Source: Bacteroidales bacterium
GTDB lineage: Bacteria > Bacteroidota > Bacteroidia > Bacteroidales > UBA4417
DNA: 64,000 nt
Direction: 5' to 3'
Assembly (NCBI GenBank): GCA_016707705.1
Contig: JADJHD010000010.1
Location: 62,001 to 126,000 of the forward strand
The notes beneath the pieces were generated by a model. That model did not search any database and was not told the origin of the DNA. It saw only the letters and a list, made by a program, of their open reading frames with translations. Positions 1 through 10,177 of the stretch are shown here, piece after piece (the stretch's first letter is position 1; every line of letters starts with the position of its first letter). The position numbers were made by a program, and so were the translations under genes.

Positions 1-1916
1 TCTCCCAACATGTCCTGAAATCCCTGAACTATTTGCAATAAAATAGTCATTGTAGTCAAATAAAGAGCCTGAACCACCAAGTCCGGCAGCAGTAGCTATA
101 ATTCCAAAGTGTTTGGCAACACCTGATTGAGCATTTGTATGGTTGGCGAAGATATTCCCCCTGAATTTATAAACAGCACTGCCGTTCTGAAATTCAAGAC
201 AAGTATTTGAATAGGTGGGAGTCAAACCTTGGCCCAAGCTGACACTATTGTTATCTACTTCATAGGTTTGTGAAGCTGTTGCAGAAGCAATTCCAATATA
301 CATACCAAAAGCATAACGACTGATTGAAGCTGTACTTGAATAGGTAGTATAAATATTTGCAATTGCATTGTTATATATTTTCATTGAATTGGTACCCGTA
401 GTATATAAGTCAGCCCTCAATCCGTAAGCCGCAGAGCTAGTTGAAGTCGAACCAATAACTGATACACCTGAAATTTTATTATTGAAAATTTCATTTCCGG
501 TACCTAAGCCAACAGTGAGGTAAATACCATATCCGGATGATTGGTTTCCGGCAACAGCAGTAACATCTGTATTGAATATTTTCAGGCTGCTTAGTGCGTT
601 TGCATAAATCCCGTAAGCACCGCCAAATGTATATACACCCCCAATATTATCAATAACATTTCTGGCAGACTGACATGGGGCTCCCGAAACACCTATCTCA
701 CAGGACAAATCAGGATAACTTGAATTCCCTACGAGATAGATACCATTTTGTGCATTCTGAAGGGTAAGGTTATAGTATTTATTATAACTGTTGGCACCTG
801 CCGCACTTGTTGGAACAGAACCTCCCTGCGATGTGCTAACTGAGGAATATATACAACCAGAGATAGTAGTATAAACATAGTTCTTATTCAAAGTAACAGT
901 ACAATTCTTAATTGTATTATACTGAGCCCCATTTGATGCGGAAGCATTTCTGATTAGATATCCATATTCAAGAGCAGCCAGAGTGGAGGATGCAGATGAT
1001 GCGTCAACATCGATCCCGTCGAAAGTAATATAATCACTTCCTGAAATGCAAAAACCCCAATCATAGGGTGATGAAGCATTATTTCCAACCGCAATCAGTT
1101 TAGGATTAGAGCCGGCTCCACTTTTCTGAAATGTGATAGTATTGGCGGCAGTTCCTGTTGCAGTCAACACCGGAGGTTTTTCATTAAAAACTGCACCTGC
1201 TGCAACATTAAAGGTTACTGCTGATGTAATACCTCCTTCGTTAATCGCATTTATTGCTGCAGTAAAGGTTGTAAAGTTGGTACTTCCAGATCCTGCAGGA
1301 TCAATTGTATATGAACCTGCTAATGCAGGAGGGGCTTCTTCAACAACTACTTTATCAAGCCAAAGGTCTGCATTCCCATATCCTGCAGTAACCTCGAACG
1401 AAAATTTCGAATTAGCTACCTTGTAAGCAGAAATTGGGACAACAACCTTAGTCCATGTAGTAACTGAACCGGTATATGAATACGTCCCAAGCAGATTCCA
1501 GGTTGTCCCACCATCATTTGATCCATATAGCTTCAAGGATCCAGACCATGCAGTGTAAGGATATGTATAATAAAATGTAAGTCTTGGATTGGAACTGGCA
1601 GAAAGATCAACTAATGGAGTTTGCAACTTATCAATCTGTCCGGCCGTGGCATTGTAATCATTGTAATGAGCGACCGCTGTGCCATCAAATGCTCCGGCAG
1701 GCTTGTATGTACCGCTAGCGGTTGGCGTCCATGTACTAGCGCTATAAGTAGCCTTCTCCCATAGCTTATTTGTTGCTCCGGTTCCATCAATGTTGGTCCA
1801 TCCAGAGGGTGCTACCGGAGTTCCACTCCAGGTACCTTCGAAACTTTCAGTTAAATACTGCCCATAAGTGTATGACAGCATGATTAACGCTACAAATGAT
1901 AGTAAAACTTTTTCAT
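1..1916 (-). CDS. Secreted anchor-J / parallel beta-helix protein, C-terminus beyond window
   Basis: A minus-strand frame is open from about 1916 to base 1 and runs off the window. After a signal peptide ending near YTYGQY comes a beta-sandwich region of the MAM / choice-of-anchor J kind (ESFEG start, DLWLDKVVVEE end, roughly 170 residues). A long stretch rich in N, G, S and T follows, with repeated NxI/NxV turns (for example YNTIKNCTVTLNKNYVY, NSMKIYNNAIANIY) typical of right-handed parallel beta-helix surface proteins. Such proteins in Bacteroidota are often exported by type IX secretion, but the C-terminal sorting domain would lie outside the window, so this is inference. The natural start would be the ATG at 1914-1916 giving MKK-VLLSFVALIML, but the A-run after it (T-run 1909-1913) is one base short, so the first in-frame ATG in the sequence is at 1879-1881. 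Ligand unknown. Confidence 0.75.
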
Positions 1917-1936
1917 GAGGGTAAATGTTGGTTAAT

Positions 1937-2546
1937 ATGGATAGTTTGGGTTTTGCATAAATAAACTATATATGGATTCTCCTTAAAAGAAGAATCCAAC
2001 CTCAGCGAAAACGAGAAATGGAAAATACGAGCCAGTGGCAGTTAAGAAAATGCCTGAAATGAAAAGAACGGGTTTTTGGTTGTGGGTAATTGAGAATACT
2101 GTATAATCAGGGAATCTTTCAATAAACAGTCGAACTCATTGCCAACTATTCAATGCAAAACCTCCCTAATTTCTCCAATACAGGTTTCTTGCTTACAAAT
2201 GTCGTGAATAGAAAACAAATAGCAATAGTTATGTTGTCCGAATTCCTGAACTCGGACAACTTTTTACTAACATATATTAATATCTGATATTTATTTATAA
2301 TATCTTAATTTTGAACCTTATACATATTATTACCCTCATAATCTGAAATCATTTTTTGTTAATAGCAAACAAAATAATCGATTTTCAATAGTAATTGTAA
2401 ATTCAGGTAAGCCAGTACTCAATTATTTCTGATGTCTGAACGTTTTTCAAAAAGAGAAGAAAAGTCCGGAGTTTCTCAAAGCAGCTTTTCATGATTTTTT
2501 ATGAAAGAAATTCAATATAATATAGATATTATTTTCATATATAATG
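1937..2546. other. Long AT-rich intergenic region
   Basis: About 600 bases between the divergent beta-helix gene and the PstS-like gene. I see no credible ORF, tRNA or strong hairpin. It presumably holds the upstream region of the minus-strand gene, but no clear TAnnTTTG element facing left could be picked. Confidence 0.5.
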
Positions 2547-2554
2547 TATCTTTG
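2547..2554 (+). promoter_or_regulatory. Bacteroidota -7 element TATCTTTG
   Basis: TATCTTTG matches the Bacteroidota sigma-A consensus TAnnTTTG. It lies 71 bases upstream of the ATG of the PstS-like lipoprotein gene, predicting a leader of about 65 nt. The -33 box is not clear. Confidence 0.55.
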
Positions 2555-2625
2555 TATATAAATTTATTCAATGTGTCAAACGATCAGATAACCTATTGTT
2601 CTATACTTATTAAATACATTGTTCC

Positions 2626-3585
2626 ATGAAAACGAAACTCCTGATTCTTGCCGTCATCTTTATGATTGCAGCCTGCAAATCTTCAAGTGACAAAACTGAA
2701 ACCTCAGCATCCTCAAATGCGCTGAACGGGACAATTAGTATTTCAGGCGCATACGCCCTCTCTCCGCTTATGAAGATTTGGGCAGAGAAATTCATGGTAC
2801 TTCATCCGGGACTTAAAATCGAAGTGTTGGAAAATGGAACCGGTGCCGGATTGGATAATCTTCTGGCTGGAAAATCACAGATCGCAATGATTTCTTCCCC
2901 ACTTACTCCCTCGCTCGAAAACAAGGGCCTTTGGAAAGTTGATGTTTCACGGGAGGGCATTGTCCCTGTGGTGAACAGCAATAATCCGGAACTAAGCTCA
3001 TTACTTATTAAAGGTATAACCAGGGAGACATTAGGCAAGGTATATTCAGGAAATCATGCTTTCAGCTGGGAGTCAATAACCGGAAAAGCTGGCAACTCTT
3101 CAATTAATACATACTGTCGTGCCGATCGCTCCGGTGCAGCTGAATTCTGGGCGAGATATCTGGATCTTTCAACTGATAAACTAAATGGAGTAAAGGTAAA
3201 TGGGGATACCGGAATTATTTCAGCTGTCAAGCTAGACAAACTGGCATTGGGTTTCTGCAACGCTCACTATGCATTTAACTTACAAAGTCATTCTGCCGCA
3301 GAAGGCATTACTGTCCTTCCAATCGATTTTAACGGAAACGGCAAAATTGATTCCAAGGAAGACATCTATGAAAGCATCGAGAAACTCCATCGGGCAGCAT
3401 ATTTGGGGACATTCCCCTCGCATCTTTGCAGGGACCTGTCACTGGTTTGCCTTAATAAACCAACTGATGCAAATATTACAGAATTTATACGCTGGATACT
3501 TGCAGAAGGACAGGAAATAGCAATTCAATCGGGTTATTGCGAAATCCGTTATTGCGATAAGGATAAAGTTCTTGAAGACCTCTAA
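2626..3585 (+). CDS. PstS-like periplasmic phosphate/anion-binding lipoprotein
   Basis: 319 aa, close to the usual PstS length. The N-terminus is a lipoprotein signal peptide with lipobox IAAC (Cys17), so the protein should be anchored in a membrane facing the periplasm. The mature part has the PBP-like fold features of phosphate-binding proteins: ISGAYALSPLMKIWAEKF at the start, ENGTGAGLDNLLAGKSQIAM (ligand loop) and CRADRSGAAEFW, equivalent to the R-x-D-x-SGT phosphate loop. An acidic loop DFNGNGKIDSKED near residue 243 resembles a single EF-hand/dockerin calcium loop. No pstC, pstA, pstB or phoU genes lie nearby, so it is an orphan binding protein, perhaps a sensor or a partner of a transporter encoded elsewhere. 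It is convergent with the transketolase gene, with 2 bases between the stops. Confidence 0.75.
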   Translation: MKTKLLILAVIFMIAACKSSSDKTETSASSNALNGTISISGAYALSPLMKIWAEKFMVLHPGLKIEVLENGTGAGLDNLLAGKSQIAMISSPLTPSLENKGLWKVDVSREGIVPVVNSNNPELSSLLIKGITRETLGKVYSGNHAFSWESITGKAGNSSINTYCRADRSGAAEFWARYLDLSTDKLNGVKVNGDTGIISAVKLDKLALGFCNAHYAFNLQSHSAAEGITVLPIDFNGNGKIDSKEDIYESIEKLHRAAYLGTFPSHLCRDLSLVCLNKPTDANITEFIRWILAEGQEIAIQSGYCEIRYCDKDKVLEDL

Positions 3586-3587
3586 AA

Positions 3588-5626
3588 TCAGGCAGATAGA
3601 TATTTTTTTACTTCCTGATACACATTCTCTGGTGTATATCCGAACTTTTCGTCCAATACCTTAGCCGGGGCAGAATATCCAAAGTGATTCAGCCCCCAGG
3701 TCTTTCCTTTTGCTCCAACCAGACCTCTTAAGGTTTGAGGTAATCCAGCCGTTAATCCGAAGATTGGAATACCATCTGGCAATACTGATTTCTGATATTC
3801 CTCTGTCTGCTCCCTGAAGAGACCTTCAGAGATAACCGAAACAACCCTGACCTTTAACTGATCTCTCGACTCCAGCAAAGCAGTCCCATCAACCAGGGTT
3901 GAAACTTTCAGAACCACTCGCCAGCAAAATAATGTCAGGTTTCACTGAGCTGTCCTTCACGATATATGCTCCTCTGGTAGCTTGCAATGCAGATTCCTGA
4001 CGGGATTTCCCAGTTGAAGGCAAATCCTTGATATTTTGTCTTGACAATATCAATCCTGTTGGAACGGACTTGTTCTCCATAGCCATTTTCCAGGCTACCA
4101 AAGTTTCTGCTGAATCAGCAGGTCTTAGAACCAGCATGCTCATCCTGTCATGATGATTCCTCAGACTTTCCATGAGCCTTATCTGTGCTTCCTGCTCCAC
4201 CGGCTGATGGGTTGGACCGTCCTCCCCTACCCTGAATGCATCATGGCTCCAGATGTATTTCACCGGAAGTCCCATAAGAGCCGACAAACGAATAGCAGGT
4301 TTCATATAGTCGCTAAAAACAAAGAAGGTTGCACAAGCAGCCCAGACGCCTCCATGCAAAGCAATGCCATTGCATATCGCAGCCATTGTCAGCTCACTTA
4401 CACCTGCTTGTAAAAATGCTCCGCTGAAATCTCCCCTGCTGAATGCTCCCCTAACCTTAAGGAAAACCATCTGTCTTATCACTGTTTGCCAAATCAGCCG
4501 ATGAAACAATCATATTTTCAACATTTTTGGCCAGATATGCAAGCACATTGGAGGATGCTACCCTGCTTGCGATGTTCTCCGTGTATTCAACTGAGGTAAA
4601 ATCCAGCTCTGGCAATTCCCCTGAAAGAAATCTGTTCAGCTTTGCAGCAAGTTCTGAGTTTTCCTTCTCCCACTTTAACTGTTCTGCTTTCCTTACTGAA
4701 GCCGCCAGTCGCTTATTCTCCAATGATTTGGCATACAACTCACTGACTTCAGGAAATATCTGGAATGGATTGGCCGGATCAGCTCCCAGATTTTGCATGC
4801 TCATTTCAAAAGATGCACCTGATTCACCTAGCGGCATTCCATGTGTAGCACATTTACGTTCAAAACTGCCACCATCTGCTGTTCTTGCACCCAAACCCAT
4901 TATTGTCTTTCCAATAATCAGGGTAGGCCTGTTCTCTTCATTATTGGCATTTCTCAGGGCCATCCTGATCTGATCTGCATCATTACCGTCAATGGTAAGC
5001 ACATTCCAGCCCCAGGCTTCATACTTCATGGCTGTGTTTTCACAGGTTACAGCTGAGGTATCTGTTGATAATTGAATATCGTTTGAATCAAAAAACAGAA
5101 CCAGGTTGCTCAATCCAAGATATCCGGCTATTCTTCCTGCGGATTGCGATATCTCTTCCTGAATTCCACCATCAGAAATATATGCGTAGGTACGATGTGA
5201 CATCCACTCCCCAAACCTTGCAACAAGAAAGCGTTCTGCTATTGCAGCACCAACTGCCATGGTATGGCCTTGTCCCAGTGGACCGGAGGTATTCTCTACA
5301 CCTCTTGCAACATCAACTTCAGGATGTCCGGGCGTACAACTCCCCCATTGTCTGAACTCCTTCAGATCTTCAAGTGAATAATATCCTGATAAACATAAAA
5401 CCGAATAAAGCATGGGAGACATATGTCCCGGATCAAGGAAGAATCTGTCACGCATATGCCAGTTCATATCTGATGGATCATATCGCAGAAACTCAGTATA
5501 AAGGATATTGATAAAATCTGCACCGCCCATGGCACCTCCCGGATGTCCGGATTTAGCCTTCTCAACCATGGATGCCGAAAGTATTCTGATATTGTCTGCC
5601 GCTTTGTTAATCACTGTATTACCCAT
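3588..5626 (-). pseudogene. tkt: Transketolase, broken by two frameshifts
   Basis: Together the three overlapping frames make one full-length transketolase of about 680 aa (thiamine diphosphate enzyme of the non-oxidative pentose phosphate pathway). The N-terminal piece (5626 to about 4465) has the ThDP-binding elements GHPGGAMG, GPLGQGHTMAVG and the SDGGIQEE/NDIQLS region. The middle piece carries the pyrimidine-binding domain (RGAFSRGDFSG, AICNGIALHGG, WSHDAFRVGEDGPTHQPVEQ). The last piece holds the C-terminal domain (VRVVSVISEGLFREQ, WGLNHFGYSAPAKVL). The frame shifts near 4461-4467 (after SDKTDGF) and near 3906-3908 (after LASGSE). In both places removing one base restores the normal protein. 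Domain content is complete and otherwise well conserved, so sequencing errors are as likely as true decay. It stands alone, with a 427-base gap upstream. Confidence 0.85.
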
Positions 5627-6053
5627 CTGTTCCCTATTTTATTGATTGTTTTATGTTTTCAATCCAATTTACCAATTTCAAAAACCCCAAGGCGTTTCAT
5701 TTCAAATTTCCAATTCAGTCATCGCTTCCTTGATTATTTTAAGGTATCAATCACCCTGTTTCAAGATACAAACATCTGAAATAAAGCCATTTATATAAGA
5801 ATGATAAAGTACCATTGGAAGGCTTAAAGATAGAAAAGCACTTTGATTTTAATCATATAAGCGTGGAAATCTTCTCAACTTAATATTCACAAAACAGCAA
5901 TTGCCAATATCCTAAATCCTGGCAAAAAATCCCTTGTTACTGTTTGTCTCCATTTTTTAACTATTGCATTCGAGAATTCACCGGGTAGTTTCAGGCATTC
6001 ACCGGAAATTAATGTGAATTGAGTAACAGCCTGAGCATTTTTGCGTCACAGTC
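5627..6053. other. Divergent intergenic region tkt / barrel receptor
   Basis: 427 bases separating the divergent transketolase and TonB-type barrel genes, presumably with promoters for both. I found no exact TAnnTTTG element at a sensible distance on either strand and no RNA gene. Confidence 0.4.
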
Positions 6054-8591
6054 ATGCATTTTAAAATCACAAAGCAATCAAACAAATCATACAAAATGAA
6101 AAATCAACCCTCAATTAGCTTAAGCTTTGAAAACCCAGTCACAACTATCAACAGAATGTTTTTACTGTTCGCAGTTACCTTTATTTTCTTATCCCATCTC
6201 ATAGGATCAACAGCCAAGGCTGGAAACTTTATTCCAGATCCGAAAGGTGGAAGCATTTCAGGGAAAGTAATCGACAATATGAGTAATCAGCCCATGGAAT
6301 ATGTGAATGTAGCTGTTATGAACTTCAATGATTCCAGCCTCGTAACCGGCACTATCACAAATCCTGAAGGTTACTTCAAGGTAGATAAACTACCCATGGG
6401 CGATTATTTCCTTAGAATTACTTTCCTGGGATTTGAAAAATTTCAATCCACAAAAATCGAAATCACACCCAAATCAGTAATCCACGATTTAGGCAGAATC
6501 TCATTAACTGCATCCGCTTCAAGTCTTGGTGAAGTGTCAGTTGTGGCTGAGAAATCAAAAGTGGAGTATCAGATCGACAAAAGGGTAATCAATGTAGATC
6601 AAAACATTGTTTCAAAAGGGGGATCGGCTGTTAATGTACTGGAGAACACACCTTCTATACAGGTGGACCCTCAAGGCAATGTAACCCTTAGGGGAAGTTC
6701 TGATTTCATTGTCCTTATTGATGGAAAGCCGACAGCTTTAAAAGGCAGTGATGCCCTAAAGCAAATCAATGCCGCCTCTATCAAGCAAGTTGAGGTAATC
6801 ACCAATCCTTCAGCAAAGTATGATTCAGAAGGACAGGCTGGCATTATCAATATCATCCGCAAGAAGGATCAACTTCAGGGACTGAGTGGTACCATAAATA
6901 CCTCTGTTGGAACAACGGATAAGTACACTGCAAATGCCCTGCTGAACTATAGGAAAGGGAAAATGAATGTTTTTGCAGGTCTCGACTATGGACATAATGT
7001 TTATAGAAACGATATCTTTCTGAATAACTACAGTTTTCTGGAAACAGGTACTGTATATATGAAGGAAACAGCCGGCCAATACAACTACAATGATAATCTT
7101 ACCGGAAAGCTGGGAATGGATTATGATATAAATGAACATAATACCCTCTCAGTTTCTGGCAGCTATGGGAAGCAGGGCTATGATCAGGGAACGGCAGCAA
7201 GCTATCTCTATGAAACCAGCGACTCAAAGACTTACTATAAGAGTGACAATAAAATGGATGTTACCGGAAATGTGCCAAATATTTCAGCAGATTACACTCA
7301 CAAATTTGGAGAAAACCATACACTTTCCTTTTCAAGCACTTATACAGCCTGGGATGGTCGTGATGAAAACAATCTCACAGAAAGGCTAACCAATGAAAGC
7401 GGCAATGAACTTGCCATGCAGTCAGCCTTGAATTTTGTGAAAGATAATTCCAACTTTCAGTATCGCTTTAATGCCGACTATAAACGACCATTGAAAAAAG
7501 GAAATCTGGAAACCGGTGTGCAGTATCGCCGTGAAGACAGAACTGATGATCTCAATTTCAAAAACTTTGATGTTGAGAATCAGACTTGGGTCCCTAACGA
7601 TCAATACACATATCATCTTGATTATCTGAATGATATCTATTCAGGCTATGCTACCTATTCAGACACCAGATGGGGATTGGGTTACATGCTGGGAATCAGG
7701 ACTGAATACTTCACCAGACATATTACATTCAGCAATGATCCGAAAGCATATGATTTTGATAAGTTTATGCTCTATCCAAGTCTGCACCTTTCAAAGGATA
7801 TTAAAGGGAAGCACCAGTTCCAGCTAAGCTACAGCAGAAGAATCAATCGTCCTCTTCCCTGGTTGCTGAATAAAACACCTGGTTACATTGACCCATACAA
7901 TATCTTCCAGGGAAGCCCATATTTGGAACCGGAATACACTGATGCCTTTGAGCTGAACTACAGGCTCGTATATAAAAAGGTAACAGTTTCTGCACAAACC
8001 TATTACAGAAACACCACCAACAGTTTCAATGCAGCCCGCGAACTTCAGGATAACGGGATTATGATTCATCAGCTGGTGAATTCTGACAATCAGTTATCAT
8101 ATGGAATTGAAACCAGTTTGGATGTAAATATTGCGAAATGGTGGCAATTAAGTACAGGCGGAAACCTTTACCACTACTCCATTGAAACCTTGATTAACAA
8201 CGCTAACAATACAAAGTCAGCCAATTCATGGGATGCAAGATTGATAAATAGCTTCAGTCTTAACTGGGGAACCAGAATTCAGAATGTAGTATATGTAAGG
8301 GGTTCAGGAATTGATGCCCAGGGCAACACAACCGGATTCTATACTGTCAACCTTTCTTTGAACCAACCAATACTAAAGGGCAAAGCCAATATAGGGCTGA
8401 GTGCTGAGAACTTGTTTGACTCCATCGACTTTGATTACACTGTAAAAAGTGAGAAGTTCGACAATACTTACCATATCATTGCTGAAGGACCAGTGTTTAT
8501 GATAACTGCTTCATATTCATTCAACAATTTCCAGAATAAGCAGAGAGGTCGTGCTGATGATGCCAGTTTTAAGAGCGGAGGCATGTTCTAG
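6054..8591 (+). CDS. Outer-membrane beta-barrel receptor, TonB-dependent type (CarboxypepD_reg + plug + barrel)
   Basis: 845 aa. A hydrophobic export segment lies near residues 35-57 (FLLFAVTFIFLSHLIG...AKAG). The start may really be the ATG at 6096 (MKNQPSISL) or a later one. Residues about 68-155 form a carboxypeptidase-regulatory-like beta-sandwich (SISGKVIDNMSNQPMEYVNV, GDYFLRITFLGFEKF). Next is a plug domain (VLENTPSIQVDPQGNVTLRG, VLIDGKPTAL, VEVITNPSAKYDSEGQAGII), then about 570 residues of alternating beta-strand barrel ending NKQRGRADDASFKSGGMF. This matches the family of Bacteroidota receptors with an OMP_b-brl_3 barrel, which take up or bind large ligands at the outer membrane. There is no SusD partner next to it, so it is not a typical polysaccharide utilisation pair. 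Substrate unknown. A hairpin terminator follows. Confidence 0.85.
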   Translation: MHFKITKQSNKSYKMKNQPSISLSFENPVTTINRMFLLFAVTFIFLSHLIGSTAKAGNFIPDPKGGSISGKVIDNMSNQPMEYVNVAVMNFNDSSLVTGTITNPEGYFKVDKLPMGDYFLRITFLGFEKFQSTKIEITPKSVIHDLGRISLTASASSLGEVSVVAEKSKVEYQIDKRVINVDQNIVSKGGSAVNVLENTPSIQVDPQGNVTLRGSSDFIVLIDGKPTALKGSDALKQINAASIKQVEVITNPSAKYDSEGQAGIINIIRKKDQLQGLSGTINTSVGTTDKYTANALLNYRKGKMNVFAGLDYGHNVYRNDIFLNNYSFLETGTVYMKETAGQYNYNDNLTGKLGMDYDINEHNTLSVSGSYGKQGYDQGTAASYLYETSDSKTYYKSDNKMDVTGNVPNISADYTHKFGENHTLSFSSTYTAWDGRDENNLTERLTNESGNELAMQSALNFVKDNSNFQYRFNADYKRPLKKGNLETGVQYRREDRTDDLNFKNFDVENQTWVPNDQYTYHLDYLNDIYSGYATYSDTRWGLGYMLGIRTEYFTRHITFSNDPKAYDFDKFMLYPSLHLSKDIKGKHQFQLSYSRRINRPLPWLLNKTPGYIDPYNIFQGSPYLEPEYTDAFELNYRLVYKKVTVSAQTYYRNTTNSFNAARELQDNGIMIHQLVNSDNQLSYGIETSLDVNIAKWWQLSTGGNLYHYSIETLINNANNTKSANSWDARLINSFSLNWGTRIQNVVYVRGSGIDAQGNTTGFYTVNLSLNQPILKGKANIGLSAENLFDSIDFDYTVKSEKFDNTYHIIAEGPVFMITASYSFNNFQNKQRGRADDASFKSGGMF

Positions 8592-8670
8592 TCTGCAGTC
8601 CCAAGGTTAATAATCGAACCGGTCAAAAAACAGCATTCTGCCAATACGAGGTAAGAAAGGCAAATAAAAA

Positions 8671-8727
8671 AACCCGCCGATTATTGCGAAGAAAGGAATC
8701 CTCTTTCAATGCACTAATCGGCGGGTT
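8671..8727. terminator. Bidirectional hairpin terminator
   Basis: A 13-bp perfect stem AACCCGCCGATTA (8671-8683) pairs with TAATCGGCGGGTT (8715-8727), with A-rich and T-rich flanks. It sits between the convergent barrel-receptor gene and the 108-aa gene and can serve both strands. The 31-base loop itself contains a small GAAAG/CTTTC hairpin. Confidence 0.8.
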
Positions 8728-8749
8728 TGTGACTTTCTGTTGAAATGGT

Positions 8750-9076
8750 TTATGCCACTTCTCTTCTGTCAAATGATTTAACATCTGATTCCATGGCTTT
8801 GATTTCATTCCTGACCTCACGAATTGCCGTGTAAGTGGAAGAAATTCTCTTGGAATCAATGAATGGGTATCTATTAGCTAATGCAATCAGGTCTATGACC
8901 TTTTTCATAGCAAACTCCAGTCTGGCTTTCTTGGTTTCAAGTACAGGAGACGCATTTGCTATTTGGAGGGATTCACGAACAATCAGAATCAAGCTGTTAG
9001 CTTGCTGATTTACACTGCTTTTAAAAGCTTCTGAATATTGCTTTTTGTTGCTTTTCAAATTGATAAACAGGCCCAT
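8750..9076 (-). CDS. Small helical cytoplasmic protein, unknown function
   Basis: 108 aa with no signal peptide. It begins MGLFINLKSNKKQYSEAF and is predicted by eye to be mostly alpha-helical (IVRESLQIANASPVLETKKA, REVRNEIKAMESDVKSF). I do not recognise a family. Codon usage looks ordinary for the neighbourhood. It is followed by the shared terminator and has no operon partner. Confidence 0.6.
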   Translation of the reverse strand: MGLFINLKSNKKQYSEAFKSSVNQQANSLILIVRESLQIANASPVLETKKARLEFAMKKVIDLIALANRYPFIDSKRISSTYTAIREVRNEIKAMESDVKSFDRREVA

Positions 9077-9459
9077 ATAATTATTGTTTGGATTGGTTAC
9101 TTTTAATACAGAGTGTCAAGGATTAAACTTTACTCGAAACTCTTCTAAAACCTATTCCCTGACTTACTCATTGCCCGCATTGAATGTCACTTTCTGCTTA
9201 TGTCTCCTGACAGGCTGAATGCAGTAGGTTTTTATTATTAATGTACCATCCATGAAAATGTAATATATGATATTGAAAAGTTTTTTCGATTCATATTACA
9301 ATATTGAAAAAGAATCCAACTCCGAACGAATCAATTTCTCTAATGACCTAACAACTTCAGAAACTCCATGAGAGTATACATTGATTATAATTAACCATAG
9401 TTGAATAAATGATGTTAATGCAATAAGTCATGATCAATATTGAGATAGTATAAATTAAA
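9077..9459. other. Intergenic region, AT-rich, no gene seen
   Basis: About 380 bases upstream of the 108-aa gene. A short direct repeat of ATATTGAAAA occurs twice, about 30 bases apart, near 9270-9310, and could be a regulatory site. No coding or RNA gene was recognised. Confidence 0.35.
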
Positions 9460-9490
9460 AAAGAGGCTGCCTTGTTGAGACAGCCTCTTT
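9460..9490 (-). terminator. Hairpin terminator of ferritin-like gene
   Basis: The 10-bp stem AAGAGGCTGx / xCAGCCTCTT has A and T tracts on either side, 19 bases past the stop of the ferritin-like gene on the minus strand. Confidence 0.75.
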
Positions 9491-9509
9491 CCCCTGGTAA
9501 TAAAAGCAA

Positions 9510-10010
9510 TTAAAATGGCCAGAACTGGTTGTCATACCAGATATCTTCCTTCAGTTGTTCATTGAGGTCGTATAAAATTTTATGATGGCCGCTCTCCCAG
9601 TCTGCAAGCCATTTGTAGAGTTCCTTTTCATTTGGGTCATCAGATTCAGCTGCTCGTTTAGAGTAGACTTCCACTGCCCTGGTTTCGAAATCCATAGCGG
9701 CAGAAATTGCAGCAGCTTCAAAACTGGCGGCAGAAATCTGTTTTACCAGTTCTGTGCTGAGAATTTCATGGGAAATATCATCCTGACCTACTGACTTGTC
9801 AGGTTTCATGAAGCTGTGTTCCTTAATGTAATGGCTGAATTGAACAGAGAGGAATTCAACGTGGGCTTTCTCCTCTTCAGCCATGATTGAGAATATTTTT
9901 TTTGCCTCAGGACTTTCGGTTTGCTCTGCCATTTTTTCATAGAAAGCCTTTCCCCTTTTTTCCATGAGAATGGCTGTCTTAAGGATTTCCAGTGCCTTTG
10001 TATTTTCCAT
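9510..10010 (-). CDS. Ferritin-like diiron protein (rubrerythrin-type four-helix bundle)
   Basis: 166 aa, cytoplasmic. It has the two E...ExxH helix pairs of the ferritin-like superfamily: EKRGKAFYEKMAEQ (Glu17) and AEEEKAHVEFL in the first half, DFETRAVEVYSKRA and LADWESGHHKILYDL in the second. It lacks the C-terminal rubredoxin domain of true rubrerythrin, since the chain ends DNQFWPF. Such proteins usually act in peroxide or oxygen stress, or in iron handling, of anaerobes and microaerophiles. It is monocistronic, with its own -7 element and terminator. Confidence 0.8.
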   Translation of the reverse strand: MENTKALEILKTAILMEKRGKAFYEKMAEQTESPEAKKIFSIMAEEEKAHVEFLSVQFSHYIKEHSFMKPDKSVGQDDISHEILSTELVKQISAASFEAAAISAAMDFETRAVEVYSKRAAESDDPNEKELYKWLADWESGHHKILYDLNEQLKEDIWYDNQFWPF

Positions 10011-10042
10011 ATCGTAAAGAATTTTTGCGTTGTGTCTGGAAA

Positions 10043-10050
10043 CAAAGATA
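10043..10050 (-). promoter_or_regulatory. -7 element TATCTTTG for ferritin-like gene
   Basis: Reads TATCTTTG on the minus strand (consensus TAnnTTTG), 33 bases upstream of the ATG at 10010. Confidence 0.55.
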
Positions 10051-10127
10051 TACTATTTGCATATCTCGGCTATAGCAAAAGCAATAATTAATCTTGAACC
10101 TGCGAACGAAGAAATGAATGAAATCGG

Positions 10128-10135
10128 TATGTTTG
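10128..10135 (+). promoter_or_regulatory. -7 element TATGTTTG for the amgK-rapZ/murU operon
   Basis: TATGTTTG fits TAnnTTTG and lies 42 bases before the TTG start of the kinase-RapZ gene. It probably drives the three-gene operon. Confidence 0.5.
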
Positions 10136-10177
10136 TAAATAGATAAATTTCTATAAAACTGTTAATACCTGAGTACC

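Noticed and set aside
1133..1426. 97-aa plus-strand ORF
   Set aside because: Antisense shadow of the partial beta-helix protein, which has clear domain features.
8623..8859. 78-aa minus-strand ORF
   Set aside because: It runs through the terminator hairpin and overlaps the 108-aa gene in another frame.
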